Positions 8,342-17,094 of a stretch of 43,255 nucleotides of DNA are shown piece by piece. The notes beneath the pieces were generated by a model, which saw only the letters and a program-made list of their open reading frames with translations, ran no database searches and was not told the origin of the DNA. This stretch comes from Alphaproteobacteria bacterium. GTDB taxonomy: Bacteria; Pseudomonadota; Alphaproteobacteria; Geminicoccales; Geminicoccaceae. The translations under genes and the position numbers were made by a program. Numbering within the stretch: position 1 is the first letter of the stretch; every line of letters starts with the position of its first letter. The stretch lies in the NCBI GenBank assembly GCA_030431615.1, contig JAUIID010000017.1, forward strand, positions 1 through 43,255, given 5' to 3'.

Positions 8342-8370
8342 AATATAGTGACGGCAATGACCCGTGTCGA
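8342..8370 (-). promoter_or_regulatory. Predicted sigma-70 promoter of the tetR efflux operon
   Basis: On the minus strand, TCGACA (8370-8365) and TATATT (8347-8342) are separated by exactly 17 bases; each matches the sigma-70 consensus at five of six positions. The predicted start of transcription falls inside the palindrome at 8328-8341, giving a 5' leader of about 25 bases. A weaker plus-strand -10 (TAATAT at 8341-8346) overlaps the same site and could serve the divergent gene. Confidence 0.55.
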
Positions 8371-8434
8371 GGTGCTCGCCTCCGACACCCGCTGCCTGCT
8401 AGGGTTCGGGACGACCTCGAGCGGGATATCGAAC

Positions 8435-8827
8435 ATGGCAATGGATGACAGGGACGCCGCGCCGGCGATCGCTGCGGTGAACGGCCGGATCGTGGCGGCC
8501 TTCAGGGATCGCGACGCCGCTGCGGCGGCGGCCTGCTACACGGTGCACGGCAGACTCATGGCGCCCGGCGCCGAGCCGCATGTCGGGCCGGCGGCGATCC
8601 GATCCTGCATCCAGGCGGGCTTCGAGGCCGGCGTCGGCGGCCTGCGGCTCGAGACGGAGACGCTCGAGGTGCTCGGCGAGACGGCCTGGGAGGAGGGCAT
8701 CTACGAGACCTTCGACGCGGCCGGCCGGTCGCTCGACCTCGGCAAGTACATCGTCATCTGGAAACGGGTCGACGGCGCCTGGCTGATCGCCCGCGACATC
8801 ATGTCGACCAACCGCGCGGCCGCCTGA
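8435..8827 (+). CDS. SnoaL/NTF2-like domain protein (DUF4440-type)
   Basis: Small cytoplasmic protein of 130 residues with the cone-shaped NTF2 fold pattern: a long N-terminal helix (NGRIVAAFRDRDAAAAAACY), the turn GRLMAPGAEPHVGPAAI, and late strands ending in GKYIVIWKRVDGAWLIARD. Members of this family include isomerases, hydrolases and proteins of unknown role, so no reaction is assigned. I chose ATG 8435 (a second ATG follows at 8441); the upstream region is the tetR promoter. It is divergent from tetR, and its promoter probably overlaps the same operator, so co-regulation with the pump is possible (inference). Confidence 0.72.
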   Translation: MAMDDRDAAPAIAAVNGRIVAAFRDRDAAAAAACYTVHGRLMAPGAEPHVGPAAIRSCIQAGFEAGVGGLRLETETLEVLGETAWEEGIYETFDAAGRSLDLGKYIVIWKRVDGAWLIARDIMSTNRAAA

Positions 8828-8895
8828 GCGGTCTTCCTGCCCTTTGCGAGCCAGCCGGCGCTCGCTATCGTGCCGGCCAAGGAGGAAACGACGGC

Positions 8896-9663
8896 ATGAC
8901 GGCTCTGCTCGAAGGACGCAAGGCGCTGATCACCGGTGCGGGTACCGGCATCGGTCGGGCGATCGCGCTCGCCCTGGTCCGCGAGGGGGCAAGCGTGGTG
9001 GTGACCGACCTCGACGCCGACCAGGCCGGGCGTGTCGCCGCGGAGGCGGGGGCCCAGGCCTTCGCCCTCGATGTCACCGATGCCGCCGCCACTTCGCGTG
9101 TCCTCGACGAGGCGGCCGCGGCCATGGGCGGCTTCGACCTCCTTTGCGCCAATGCCGGCATCTCCACCATGCGGGCGGTAGTCGATCTCTCGGAAGACGA
9201 GTGGGATGCCAACATGGCGGTCAATGCCAAGGGCGTCTTCCTCAGCAACCAGGCGGCCTGCCGCCGCTGGCTGGCCGACGGGACCAGAGGCGTGATCGTC
9301 AACACCGCCTCGCTCGCGGCCAAGCAGGGGGCACCGCTGCTCGCCCACTATTCGGCGAGCAAGTTCGCGGTCATGGGCTTCACCCAGGCGCTCGCCCGCG
9401 AGGTGGCCCCGCAGATCCGCGTGAACTGCGTGTGTCCTGGCTTCGTCCGTACCGGCATGCAGCATCGCGAGGTCGAGTGGGAGGCCGAGCTTCGGGGCAT
9501 GAGCGAGGCGGCGGTGCGCGACGAGTATGTATCGCTGACCCCGCTCGGCCGGCTGGAGGAGCCCGAGGACGTGGCCGACGCGATCGTCTTCCTCGCTTCC
9601 GACCTTGCCCGCTTCATTACCGGCGAGAGCCTGAACGTCACCGGCGGCGTGAGGACCGACTGA
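8896..9663 (+). CDS. SDR-family NAD(P)-dependent oxidoreductase
   Basis: Classical short-chain dehydrogenase of 255 residues, the standard length. It has the cofactor motif TGAGTGIG (about 14-21), NAG at the end of strand 4, the catalytic serine in VNTASLAA, and YSASK as the Tyr-x3-Lys pair. An acidic residue after strand 2 (VVTDLDAD) favours NAD over NADP. The end IVFLASDLARFITGESLNVT is the usual C-terminal strand. Strong ribosome binding site AAGGAGGAAA. It leads the sugar-importer operon (the permease starts 4 bases after its stop), which suggests oxidation of the imported polyol or sugar. Substrate unknown. Confidence 0.9.
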   Translation: MTALLEGRKALITGAGTGIGRAIALALVREGASVVVTDLDADQAGRVAAEAGAQAFALDVTDAAATSRVLDEAAAAMGGFDLLCANAGISTMRAVVDLSEDEWDANMAVNAKGVFLSNQAACRRWLADGTRGVIVNTASLAAKQGAPLLAHYSASKFAVMGFTQALAREVAPQIRVNCVCPGFVRTGMQHREVEWEAELRGMSEAAVRDEYVSLTPLGRLEEPEDVADAIVFLASDLARFITGESLNVTGGVRTD

Positions 9664-9666
9664 TCG

Positions 9667-10485
9667 ATGCTGGTGCGCCGGGCCGCCGCGACCATCCTGC
9701 CGCACGCCGTCCTCGTCGTCTTCTCCGCCGCCATCCTCCTGCCGCTGCTCTGGGTGCTGAGGGTCAGCCTCACCGACAAGCTCACCGCCTACCGCATACC
9801 GCCGGAATGGACCGAGCCCAGGCTCGACAACTACATCGAGATCTTCACGGCATATCGCTTCGCCGACTGGTTCACCAACAGCCTCCTCGTGGCTCTCGCC
9901 TCGACACTCCTGGCGCTGCCGCTGGCGGTCGCCATGGCCTATGCCTTCGCCCGCCACGACACCGGCGGGGCACCCTTGCGGCTCGGGGTCCTGGCGAGCC
10001 AGATGCTGCCACCGATCGTGCTGGTCGTGCCGCTCTTCGCGCTCTTCCTGGGGGCGGGCCTGCTCAACACCTATGCGGCGCTGGTCATCGCCCATCTCAC
10101 CTTCAACATCCCCTTCCTCGCCTGGATGCTCGTCGCCTTCTTCGAGGGCGAGGTGAAGCAGCTCGAGGAAGCGGCACGGATCGAGGGCGCCACCCGGTTC
10201 CAGGCCTTCATCCGGGTCTCGGTGCCGCTCGCCGCACCCGGCATCATGGCGGCGGGGCTTCTGGGCTTCATCCTCTCCTGGAACGAGTTCCTCTTGGCCC
10301 TCATCCTTTCCGGCCGGGCGACGCAGACCCTGCCCGTCGGCCTCTCCTCCCTGGAGACGCATCGCGGCGTCGAGATAGCACTCCTCGCCGCGGCAGCGCT
10401 CATGGCCATCCTGCCGGTCTTCGTGCTGCTGCCGTTCCTGCGGAAATACCTGATCAAGGGCCTCTCGCTCGGAGCCCTGAAATGA
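9667..10485 (+). CDS. Carbohydrate ABC transporter permease, CUT1/MalG type
   Basis: Inner-membrane permease of 272 residues with six predicted membrane segments. The cytoplasmic EAA loop (QLEEAARIEGATRFQAFIRV, about 160-179) docks the ATPase and is canonical. The C-terminal FLRKYLIKGLSLGALK is the hallmark MalG end. It lies between an SDR gene and the binding-protein gene, so the operon order is SDR, MalG-type, binding protein, MalF-type, ATPase. This differs from the commoner order in which the binding protein comes first. Confidence 0.9.
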   Translation: MLVRRAAATILPHAVLVVFSAAILLPLLWVLRVSLTDKLTAYRIPPEWTEPRLDNYIEIFTAYRFADWFTNSLLVALASTLLALPLAVAMAYAFARHDTGGAPLRLGVLASQMLPPIVLVVPLFALFLGAGLLNTYAALVIAHLTFNIPFLAWMLVAFFEGEVKQLEEAARIEGATRFQAFIRVSVPLAAPGIMAAGLLGFILSWNEFLLALILSGRATQTLPVGLSSLETHRGVEIALLAAAALMAILPVFVLLPFLRKYLIKGLSLGALK

Positions 10486-10538
10486 CCTGCCGACCCACGC
10501 CGACCGCATCCCGCGGTCCAATCAGGAGGAGCCACCTC

Positions 10539-11813
10539 ATGCGCAAGCTGCTGCTCGGCACGACCATCCTCGGCCTCGGCTTCGGGGCCGCCGAGGCCCA
10601 GACCCTCAACATCCTCATGGAGAGCGTGCCGGACACGCGCTTCGTCGAGGAACTCCTGCCGGAGTTCGAGGAGGCGACCGGCATCGACGTCGAGCTCGAG
10701 GTCGTCAACTACGCCGAGATGCACACCAAGCTGGTGCCGCAGCTCGTCTCGCCGACCGGCTCCTACGACGTGATCGTGGTCGATTTCTACTGGGTCGGCG
10801 AGTTCGCCAAGGCCGGCTGGCTGCAGCCGCTCGACGAGCGCATCGCCGCGGACGGCTTCGACACCTCGGTCTATTTCGACTCGCTGCAGGATCTGGTGGG
10901 CCAGGTCGACGGCGAGCAGCTCATGCTGCCTTTCTACAACTACGCCATGGGCCTGACCTATCGCCGCGACCTCCTGGAGGACCCGGCCGAGCAGGCGGCG
11001 TTCAAGGAGAAGTACGGCATCGAGCTGCGCGTGCCGGAGACCTGGGACGAGTACCTGCAGCAGGTGGAGTTCTTCACCCGCGACACCGACGGCGACGGCA
11101 ACAACGACTTCTTCGGCGTGGTCAACCAGGGCCTCCGGCCCGACCCGATCGCCATGGAATGGTCGAACTATCTCTTCGCCAATGGCGGCCGCTTCCATGA
11201 CGAGAACTGGCAGCCGATGCTCGACAGTGCCGAGGCGGTCGCGGCGGTCGAGGACTACAAGCGGAATCTCGAGGAGTTCGGGCCGCTCGGTGCCGCGAGC
11301 TTCGGCTTCGACGAGGCGTTCAACGTCGCGGCCCAGGGCAAGGCCTACAGCTACCTGACCTACAACATGTTCCGCACCGCCTATGACGACCCCTCGCAGT
11401 CCGCGGTGGTCGACATGGTCGAGATCGTCGCCGTGCCGAATGGCGGGCTCAATGGCGCCTGGGGCTGGGCCATCCCCAATTCCTCGCCCGATCCGGATGC
11501 CGCCTGGACCTTCCTCCAGTGGGTGGAGAGCCCGGAGATCGCGAAGAAGCGCGCCCTGCTCGGCGGCTCGCCGACCCGCAGCGACGTCTTCGCGGACGAG
11601 GAAGTGCTGGCGACGTATCCCTACTACCCGGCGCTCGAGAACCTGCTCGCCACCTCGCACAACTTCCCGGTCTTCACCTACACGCCGCAGTTCGTCGAGG
11701 TGCTGGGGCGCGAGCTCTCGCTCGCGGTGACCGGCGAGAAGACCGCCGAGGAGGCGATGCAGACGGCCAATGCCGAGCTCGAGGCGCTGCTGAAGCAGGA
11801 CGGCAAGCTCTAG
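10539..11813 (+). CDS. Carbohydrate ABC transporter substrate-binding protein (CUT1)
   Basis: Periplasmic binding protein of the SBP_bac_1 (MalE-like) family, 424 residues. Signal peptide with cleavage predicted after AAEA (20/21). YDVIVVDFYWVGEFAKAGWL is the typical hinge segment, and WGWAIPNSSPDPDAAWTFLQ followed by GGSPTRSDVF is typical of the C-lobe of polyol/sugar binding proteins. An acidic loop DTDGDGNND (182-190) resembles a calcium-binding EF-hand loop. AGGAGGA lies 8 bases before the ATG. The frame is open upstream through the permease and SDR genes, but that is a shadow reading. Confidence 0.9.
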   Translation: MRKLLLGTTILGLGFGAAEAQTLNILMESVPDTRFVEELLPEFEEATGIDVELEVVNYAEMHTKLVPQLVSPTGSYDVIVVDFYWVGEFAKAGWLQPLDERIAADGFDTSVYFDSLQDLVGQVDGEQLMLPFYNYAMGLTYRRDLLEDPAEQAAFKEKYGIELRVPETWDEYLQQVEFFTRDTDGDGNNDFFGVVNQGLRPDPIAMEWSNYLFANGGRFHDENWQPMLDSAEAVAAVEDYKRNLEEFGPLGAASFGFDEAFNVAAQGKAYSYLTYNMFRTAYDDPSQSAVVDMVEIVAVPNGGLNGAWGWAIPNSSPDPDAAWTFLQWVESPEIAKKRALLGGSPTRSDVFADEEVLATYPYYPALENLLATSHNFPVFTYTPQFVEVLGRELSLAVTGEKTAEEAMQTANAELEALLKQDGKL

Positions 11814-11834
11814 GCAGCGGGCGGGGAGGGCGGC

Positions 11835-12713
11835 GTGGCGGCAACGCTCGCAGCGCGCGACCGACGCTTCGGCCAGCTCATGGCAGCGCCGGGGCTCGCC
11901 GCCCTCCTGCTCGTCATCGTCTTTCCCATTCTCTTCACGCTCTACACGAGCGCCTTCGACTTCACGCTGATCAACCCGCGGCACGACACGTTCGTCGGCC
12001 TCGACCACTATGCCCGCGCGTTCGGCCTCGCCGAATTCGGCAACGCGCTCCGGGTCACCTTGTGGTTCGTGGTCGCCGTCGTCGTGCTCGAGTTCGCCGT
12101 GGGCTTCCTCGTGGCGCTCATGCTGAACGCCGTGGAGCGCGGCAAGGCCGTCTACTACGCCATCCTGCTCTGTCCCCTGCTGATCAACCCCGTCGTCGTC
12201 GGGCTGATCTGGCGGATGTTCCTGCATCCCGAGCTCGGCATCGCCAATTATGTGCTCGGCCTTGTCGGCCTCGGCCCGGTCAACTGGCTGGGCGATCCGA
12301 CAAATGCCTTCTGGACGCTGGTTGCCGTGGACATCTGGCACCAGGTCTCGTTCATGATCGTGCTCCTGCTCGCCGGGCTCGCCTCCCTGCCGAAGGAGCC
12401 CTACGAGGCGGCCCGGATGGAGGGGGCGGGGACGCTCGCCTGCTTCTGGCACGTCACCCTGCCGCTGATGCGCCCGGTGATCCTGGTGACGCTGCTGATC
12501 CGCCTGATCTTCGCCGTCCGCACCTATGACCTGGTCTACATCATGACCCGCGGCGGGCCCGGCCAGGCGACGGATCTGGTCAGCTACTTCATCTACCGGC
12601 AGGCCTTTGTCGGCCTCAATATCGGGCAGGCCTCCGCACTAGCCGTGCTGCTCCTGCTCATCGTCCTCGTTCTCACAGCCTGGCTCTACCGCCACATGCG
12701 ATCGCTTGTCTGA
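11835..12713 (+). CDS. Carbohydrate ABC transporter permease, CUT1/MalF type
   Basis: Permease of 292 residues with six membrane segments, the first at about 19-38. The EAA loop is canonical (PYEAARMEGAGTLACFWHVT). It pairs with the MalG-type permease at 9667 to form the channel. Start is GTG 11835 after a GGGGAGGG ribosome binding site, 21 bases past the binding-protein stop. Its stop overlaps the ATPase start (TGATG), so the two are translationally coupled. Confidence 0.9.
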   Translation: MAATLAARDRRFGQLMAAPGLAALLLVIVFPILFTLYTSAFDFTLINPRHDTFVGLDHYARAFGLAEFGNALRVTLWFVVAVVVLEFAVGFLVALMLNAVERGKAVYYAILLCPLLINPVVVGLIWRMFLHPELGIANYVLGLVGLGPVNWLGDPTNAFWTLVAVDIWHQVSFMIVLLLAGLASLPKEPYEAARMEGAGTLACFWHVTLPLMRPVILVTLLIRLIFAVRTYDLVYIMTRGGPGQATDLVSYFIYRQAFVGLNIGQASALAVLLLLIVLVLTAWLYRHMRSLV

Positions 12714-13789
12714 TGCCCGATATCCGCCTGAGCAACGTCTCCAAGGTCTATGGCGGCAACGTCGTCGCCGTGGACGGCATCGACCTCGAGATCGAGGATG
12801 GCGAGTTCCTGATCCTGCTCGGCCCTTCGGGTTGCGGCAAGTCGACGACGCTCAGGATGATCGCCGGACTCGAGACCATCACCTCCGGCGACCTCCATGT
12901 CGGCGACCGGCGGGTCAACGAGGTCGATCCCAAGGACCGCGACCTCGCCTTCGTCTTCCAGAACTACGCGCTCTTTCCGCACATGACGGTCGAGGGCAAC
13001 CTTGCCTTCGGCATGCGCCTGCGGGGCGTACCGAAGGCCACCATCCGGAGCCGGATCGCCGAGGCGACGGCATTGCTCGGCCTCGACGGCCTGCTGGACC
13101 GCAAGCCACGCGAGCTCTCCGGCGGCCAGCGCCAGCGCGTGGCGCTCGGGCGGGCGCTCCTGCGCGATCCCGTGGCCTTCCTCCTCGACGAGCCGCTCTC
13201 CAATCTCGACGCCAAGCTGCGCGCCCAGATGCGCACCGAGCTGGTCAAGCTGCATCGCCGCGTCGGCCGCACGATCATCCACGTCACCCACGACCAGGTC
13301 GAGGCGATGACCATGGGCGACCGGCTCTGCATCATGAACGGCGGGCGCATCGTCCAGGTCGGCCGGCCCATGGACGTCTACCGCAATCCCGCCGACACCT
13401 TCGTCGCCGGCTTCCTCGCGAGCCCGCCCATGAACCTCATCGAGGGCCGCATCGAGAACGAGCGGATCCTGGTCCCGGGCCTCGACCTGCCGCTCGCCGG
13501 CTTCGCGCCGCAGGCTTCGGCTGTCGTGCTCGGCATCCGCCCCGAGGATCTGGCGGCTGCTCCCGTCGGACCATCTGCCCTGCCGGTGGACCTCGACGTG
13601 GTGGCGATCGAGGCGCTCGGGCCGGAGCTCGTCGTCATCGGCGGGCTCGGCGAAGGTGGCCCCGAGATCGCGGCCCGGCTGCCGCCCGATTTTGTGACGA
13701 ACGTCGAAGCACCCTGCCGGCTTTGGCTCGACCCGGCGCGCATCGCGCTCTTCGACGCCGCCACGACGCGCGCGGTCGCACGCAACTGA
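12713..13789 (+). CDS. Sugar ABC transporter ATPase, UgpC/MalK type
   Basis: ATPase of the CUT1 importer, 358 residues, the full family length. Walker A GPSGCGKST (about 38-46), Q-loop VFQNYALFPHMT, signature LSGGQRQRVALGRAL, Walker B VAFLLDEPLSNLD and H-loop HVTHDQVEAMTMGDR are all intact. The C-terminal third is the MalK-type regulatory TOBE domain (from ASPPMNLIEGRI, with VLGIRPEDL). It is the last gene of the operon started by the SDR at 8896. A UgpC-type ATPase can serve several importers, so it may also drive the ATPase-less system at 20041-23172. Confidence 0.92.
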   Translation: MPDIRLSNVSKVYGGNVVAVDGIDLEIEDGEFLILLGPSGCGKSTTLRMIAGLETITSGDLHVGDRRVNEVDPKDRDLAFVFQNYALFPHMTVEGNLAFGMRLRGVPKATIRSRIAEATALLGLDGLLDRKPRELSGGQRQRVALGRALLRDPVAFLLDEPLSNLDAKLRAQMRTELVKLHRRVGRTIIHVTHDQVEAMTMGDRLCIMNGGRIVQVGRPMDVYRNPADTFVAGFLASPPMNLIEGRIENERILVPGLDLPLAGFAPQASAVVLGIRPEDLAAAPVGPSALPVDLDVVAIEALGPELVVIGGLGEGGPEIAARLPPDFVTNVEAPCRLWLDPARIALFDAATTRAVARN

Positions 13790-13894
13790 GGGCTGCGACC
13801 AAACGCCCTCGACAGTGACCGGCGAGGTGGTACGGTCTGGAAGTGCCGCGATAACCGGCGCCAACTCGCGTTTCAAGCGGAGGGAACAGGAACG

Positions 13895-15247
13895 ATGTCG
13901 ACGAAACGTCTCAGTGGCTCGGCCAGCATGCTGGCACTCGCGGTGTCAGCCGTGGGCATGCTCGCGGCGGGGGGCGCTGCCGCCCAGGACCTGAAGCCGA
14001 CCAGCGGCGAGACCGTCTTCTTCCGCGGCTGGCAGTACAAGACCGACATCGTCCAGAGCAATGTCGACCGCTACAACAGCGAGCTCGACGGCAAGGTCGA
14101 CTACGCCACGGTGACCGGCGACTACCCCGCGATCATGGAGACCAACCTGATCGCCGGCGCCGAGCTCGACATCCTCTACGCCAACCCGTCGCAGGCGGCG
14201 CGCTACTATGACGGCGGCTGGGTGCTGCCGGCCGAGAGTCTGCCGAACATCGACGAGATCAAGGCGGACATGTACCCCAACATCCTGGACGCCTGGACCT
14301 ACAAGGGCGAGCTGACGGGCCTTTCGTATTTCGTCAGCACGCGCGGGGTGATGCACGTCAACCTGAAGCAGTATGGCGAGCTCGGCTACACCGACGCCGA
14401 CTTCCCCGCCACCTGGGACGAGCTCTACGACCAGCTCTACGAGATCCGGGACAAGGGCGTGGAGCAGCCCTATCTGCCGCACTGGCTCTCCGAGTGGTAC
14501 GGCATCTCCTGGGGCTTCGTCTTCGAGGTCATGAACCGCGGTGGCGACCTCGCCGACCCCGAGACGCACCAGCCGACGCTCGACACCTCTGAGGGCGGCC
14601 CGGCCTGGGCGACGCTCGAGGACTGGAAGCGCATCTTCAACGACGGGCTCGTGCCCGAGGAGGTGCTGACCTACAACGAGAGCGCCTATATCGACGCCTA
14701 TGCCTCCGGCCGCTACGTCTTCAGCCCGCAGCAGCTCTACGATCTCGAGACGTTCAATCGGCCCGACCGCTCGCAGATCGCGGGCGAGGCGAGCCTCTTG
14801 CCGTATCAGGGCCAGAGCTGGGGCCTGCTCGACAGCGCCGTCTACCTGATGACGTCGCGCGAGCGTGACGAGGCGCATACCGACGACGTCAAGAAGTTCG
14901 CCTCCTGGTACGGCTTCAAGGACCAGAACGGCGAGATCTATGTCGGCCAGCGCTGGATGGAGGAATCGATGCTCTTCTCCGGCTACAAGTCGGTGATGGA
15001 GAGCGAGGCGACTGCCGAGCGCATGAAGGGCGCCCTGGCCCGGCCGGGCGACGTCGAGGCGGTGCTCGGGGTCTACGCCGAGACGCCCTATCCCAAAGGC
15101 ATCTGGAATGTCGTGTGGTCGGAGGAGTTCAATTCCTGGCTGCGCGAGGAGTTGCAGGCCTTCATCCTCGACGACGGCGACATCGGCGACATGCTCGAAT
15201 CGATCAATGCCAAGATCGCCGAGCTGAACAGCAAGTACGGGATCTGA
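13895..15247 (+). CDS. Carbohydrate ABC transporter substrate-binding protein (CUT1)
   Basis: Periplasmic binding protein, 450 residues, SBP_bac_1-like. The signal peptide ends in GGAAA before Gln31. The N-lobe (ETVFFRGWQYKTDIVQSNVD) and a segment with GAELDILYANPSQAARYYDG fit the family. It is unusually rich in Tyr and Trp. GGAGGGAACAGGA precedes the ATG. A 105-base gap separates it from the upstream ATPase, so it probably has its own promoter. The matching permeases start at 16186, beyond an SDR gene on the opposite strand, so this gene is a separate transcription unit. Confidence 0.88.
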   Translation: MSTKRLSGSASMLALAVSAVGMLAAGGAAAQDLKPTSGETVFFRGWQYKTDIVQSNVDRYNSELDGKVDYATVTGDYPAIMETNLIAGAELDILYANPSQAARYYDGGWVLPAESLPNIDEIKADMYPNILDAWTYKGELTGLSYFVSTRGVMHVNLKQYGELGYTDADFPATWDELYDQLYEIRDKGVEQPYLPHWLSEWYGISWGFVFEVMNRGGDLADPETHQPTLDTSEGGPAWATLEDWKRIFNDGLVPEEVLTYNESAYIDAYASGRYVFSPQQLYDLETFNRPDRSQIAGEASLLPYQGQSWGLLDSAVYLMTSRERDEAHTDDVKKFASWYGFKDQNGEIYVGQRWMEESMLFSGYKSVMESEATAERMKGALARPGDVEAVLGVYAETPYPKGIWNVVWSEEFNSWLREELQAFILDDGDIGDMLESINAKIAELNSKYGI

Positions 15248-15269
15248 TCCCGAAGACCTGATCCGGAGG

Positions 15270-15297
15270 CGGCGGCTACCAGCTCGTGTAGCCGCCG
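15270..15297. terminator. Hairpin between convergent genes (possible bidirectional terminator)
   Basis: CGGCGGCTAC and GTAGCCGCCG form a perfect 10-bp stem around an 8-base loop. It lies 23 bases past the binding-protein stop and covers the last codons of the convergent SDR gene. There is no T-run on either side, so Rho-independent action is uncertain; it could instead protect the 3' end of the message. Confidence 0.4.
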
Positions 15298-16034
15298 TCG
15301 ACCAGGAGGATGCTGCCGGTCGTGTAGCTCGAGGCCGGCGACGCGAGGAAGAGCACGGCGCTCGCGACCTCCTCGGGCTCGGCGAACCGGCCCATGGGCG
15401 TCATCTCGGCCCAGATCCTGGCCCATTCGGAATTGGCGAGCCCAAGCTTCGTCATCTCGGTCAGCGTGTAGCTCGGCGCCACGGCGTTGACCCGCACACC
15501 CTTGCCCGCCAGCTCCACCGCCAGCGACTTGGTCAGCATGTGCACCGCACCCTTGGAGGCGTTGTAATGCGCCTGGGGTTGGGGCTTGTCGGCGATCACG
15601 CCCGAGTTCGAGCCGATATTGACGATGGCGCCGCCACCGGCCTCGGCCATGCGTCGGCCGAAGGCGCGGCACGCCCAGAACATGGCGTTCAGATTGACGT
15701 CGATCACCTCGCGCCACTCGTCGTCGGGGATCTCCGTCACGGGCGTGTTGCGGCAGATGCCGACGCAGTTGACGAGCACGTCGATGCCGCCGGCCTCGGC
15801 CCAGACCGCTTCGGCCATGACCTCGACCGCACCGGCGTCGCGCAGGTCGACCACCCTGTGTTGAGCATCGAGCCGGCCGGCAGCCGTGGCGAGGAGGTCG
15901 GCCTCGCGGTCGACCAGCCAGAGTGCGGCGCCGGCGTCGCGGAGCGCCTCGGCCGAGGCGAAGCCGATGCCACGCGCCGCACCGGTCACCACCGCCCGCC
16001 GACCATCCAGCCGGAACCGCTCGAGATAGCCCAT
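15276..16034 (-). CDS. SDR-family NAD(P)-dependent oxidoreductase
   Basis: Short-chain dehydrogenase, 252 residues. TGAARGIG forms the cofactor site (about 17-24). LWLVDRE ends strand 2 with an Asp, favouring NAD. The usual NNAG is NCVG here. The catalytic Ser lies in NIGSNSG and the Tyr/Lys pair in YNASK. C-terminal SILLVDGGYTSW is typical. Start at ATG 16034 with GGGAGGA upstream; the longer open frame to 16172 would run into the divergent permease promoter. It sits between the binding protein and the permeases of one importer but on the opposite strand. Confidence 0.9.
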   Translation of the reverse strand: MGYLERFRLDGRRAVVTGAARGIGFASAEALRDAGAALWLVDREADLLATAAGRLDAQHRVVDLRDAGAVEVMAEAVWAEAGGIDVLVNCVGICRNTPVTEIPDDEWREVIDVNLNAMFWACRAFGRRMAEAGGGAIVNIGSNSGVIADKPQPQAHYNASKGAVHMLTKSLAVELAGKGVRVNAVAPSYTLTEMTKLGLANSEWARIWAEMTPMGRFAEPEEVASAVLFLASPASSYTTGSILLVDGGYTSW

Positions 16035-16185
16035 GCCGTCCTCCCTTTCGCCGCAATTCGCCCGGCGCATGCTTGACGCCGGCCGACCCGGTCCCGAACA
16101 TGCCGGCAGTCGAGGGGTTGCGGCAACCTTGCCCGAGAGTCCCCGAGGACCAAGGCCGGCCAGCCGGCTCAACGAGGGGGAACAT

Positions 16186-17094
16186 GTGGCAGGTCAGGTG
16201 ACCGGCGCCGGCCGGACGAGCGAGCTATCGAACCTGCAGTTCGCGCTCCTGATGGCGCTGCCGGTTCTCCTCTTCCTCGTCCTCGTCGTCGCCTATCCGC
16301 TCGGCTACGCGCTCTGGATGAGCTTCCAGCAGATTGTCTTCTTCGGCGGCTACCGGACGAACTTCGTCGGCCTCGCCAACTACGCGACGATGCTCGGCGA
16401 CGACAAGTTCTGGTGGTCGATCTGGGTCACCATCCGTTTCACCGTCGAATCCGTCGTGCTCGCCATGGCGATCGGGCTCGCCCTGGCGCTGCTGCTGAAC
16501 CGGCCGATGCGCTGGCCCGGCCTGGTCCGCACCATCGTCATGCTGCCCTGGTGCGTCTCGCTCTACGGCACCGGCATCATGTTCTCCTACCTCGCCACCG
16601 GGCAAACCGGCTTTGCCACCGCCATCGCCTTCTTCTTCGGCGCCGACCGGCCGGTCAGCTTCGTCAACCGGCAGTGGGTGATCGAGGTCCTGGCCATCGG
16701 AAATGCCTGGAACATGGCGCCGCTCGTCGCCTTCTTCCTGCTCGCCAACCTGAAGACCATCCCGACCCGGCTCTACGACCTCGCCGCCATCGACCGGATG
16801 TCGCCGCTCGAGACCTTCTGGAACGTCACCCTGCCGCCGCTCCGCTTCACGCTCTTCGTCTTCACCTGCATCACCACCGTGCTCTCGATGAAGCTCTTCG
16901 ACTTCATCTTCGTGCTCTCCGGCGGTGGCCCCGGCACGGCCTCGGCGGTGATGACCTACCAGATCTACAAGATCAGCTTCCGCGATCTCAATCTCGGCTA
17001 CGGCGCCGCCCAGTCCTTCGTCCTGCTCTTCCTGATCGTCGGCTCCACCATGACGCTGTATGCGCTCTGGGGCCGGCGGGAGGCGGAACGCTGA
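16186..17094 (+). CDS. Carbohydrate ABC transporter permease, CUT1/MalF type
   Basis: Permease of 302 residues with six membrane segments, the first at about 20-42 (LLMALPVLLFLVLVVAYPLG). The EAA loop reads YDLAAIDRMSPLETFWNVT: the near-invariant glycine of the ID-G pattern is Arg. Start chosen at GTG 16186 with GAGGGGG five bases upstream; the frame is open to 16033 but has no good site there. Divergent from the SDR at 15276-16034 with about 150 bases between. Coupled to the next permease by TGATG. Confidence 0.88.
   Translation: MAGQVTGAGRTSELSNLQFALLMALPVLLFLVLVVAYPLGYALWMSFQQIVFFGGYRTNFVGLANYATMLGDDKFWWSIWVTIRFTVESVVLAMAIGLALALLLNRPMRWPGLVRTIVMLPWCVSLYGTGIMFSYLATGQTGFATAIAFFFGADRPVSFVNRQWVIEVLAIGNAWNMAPLVAFFLLANLKTIPTRLYDLAAIDRMSPLETFWNVTLPPLRFTLFVFTCITTVLSMKLFDFIFVLSGGGPGTASAVMTYQIYKISFRDLNLGYGAAQSFVLLFLIVGSTMTLYALWGRREAER

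Noticed and set aside
10071-12452. Minus-strand open frame of 793 codons opposite binding-protein and permease genes
   Set aside because: Antisense shadow of three well-supported genes; composition typical of reversed GC-rich codons.
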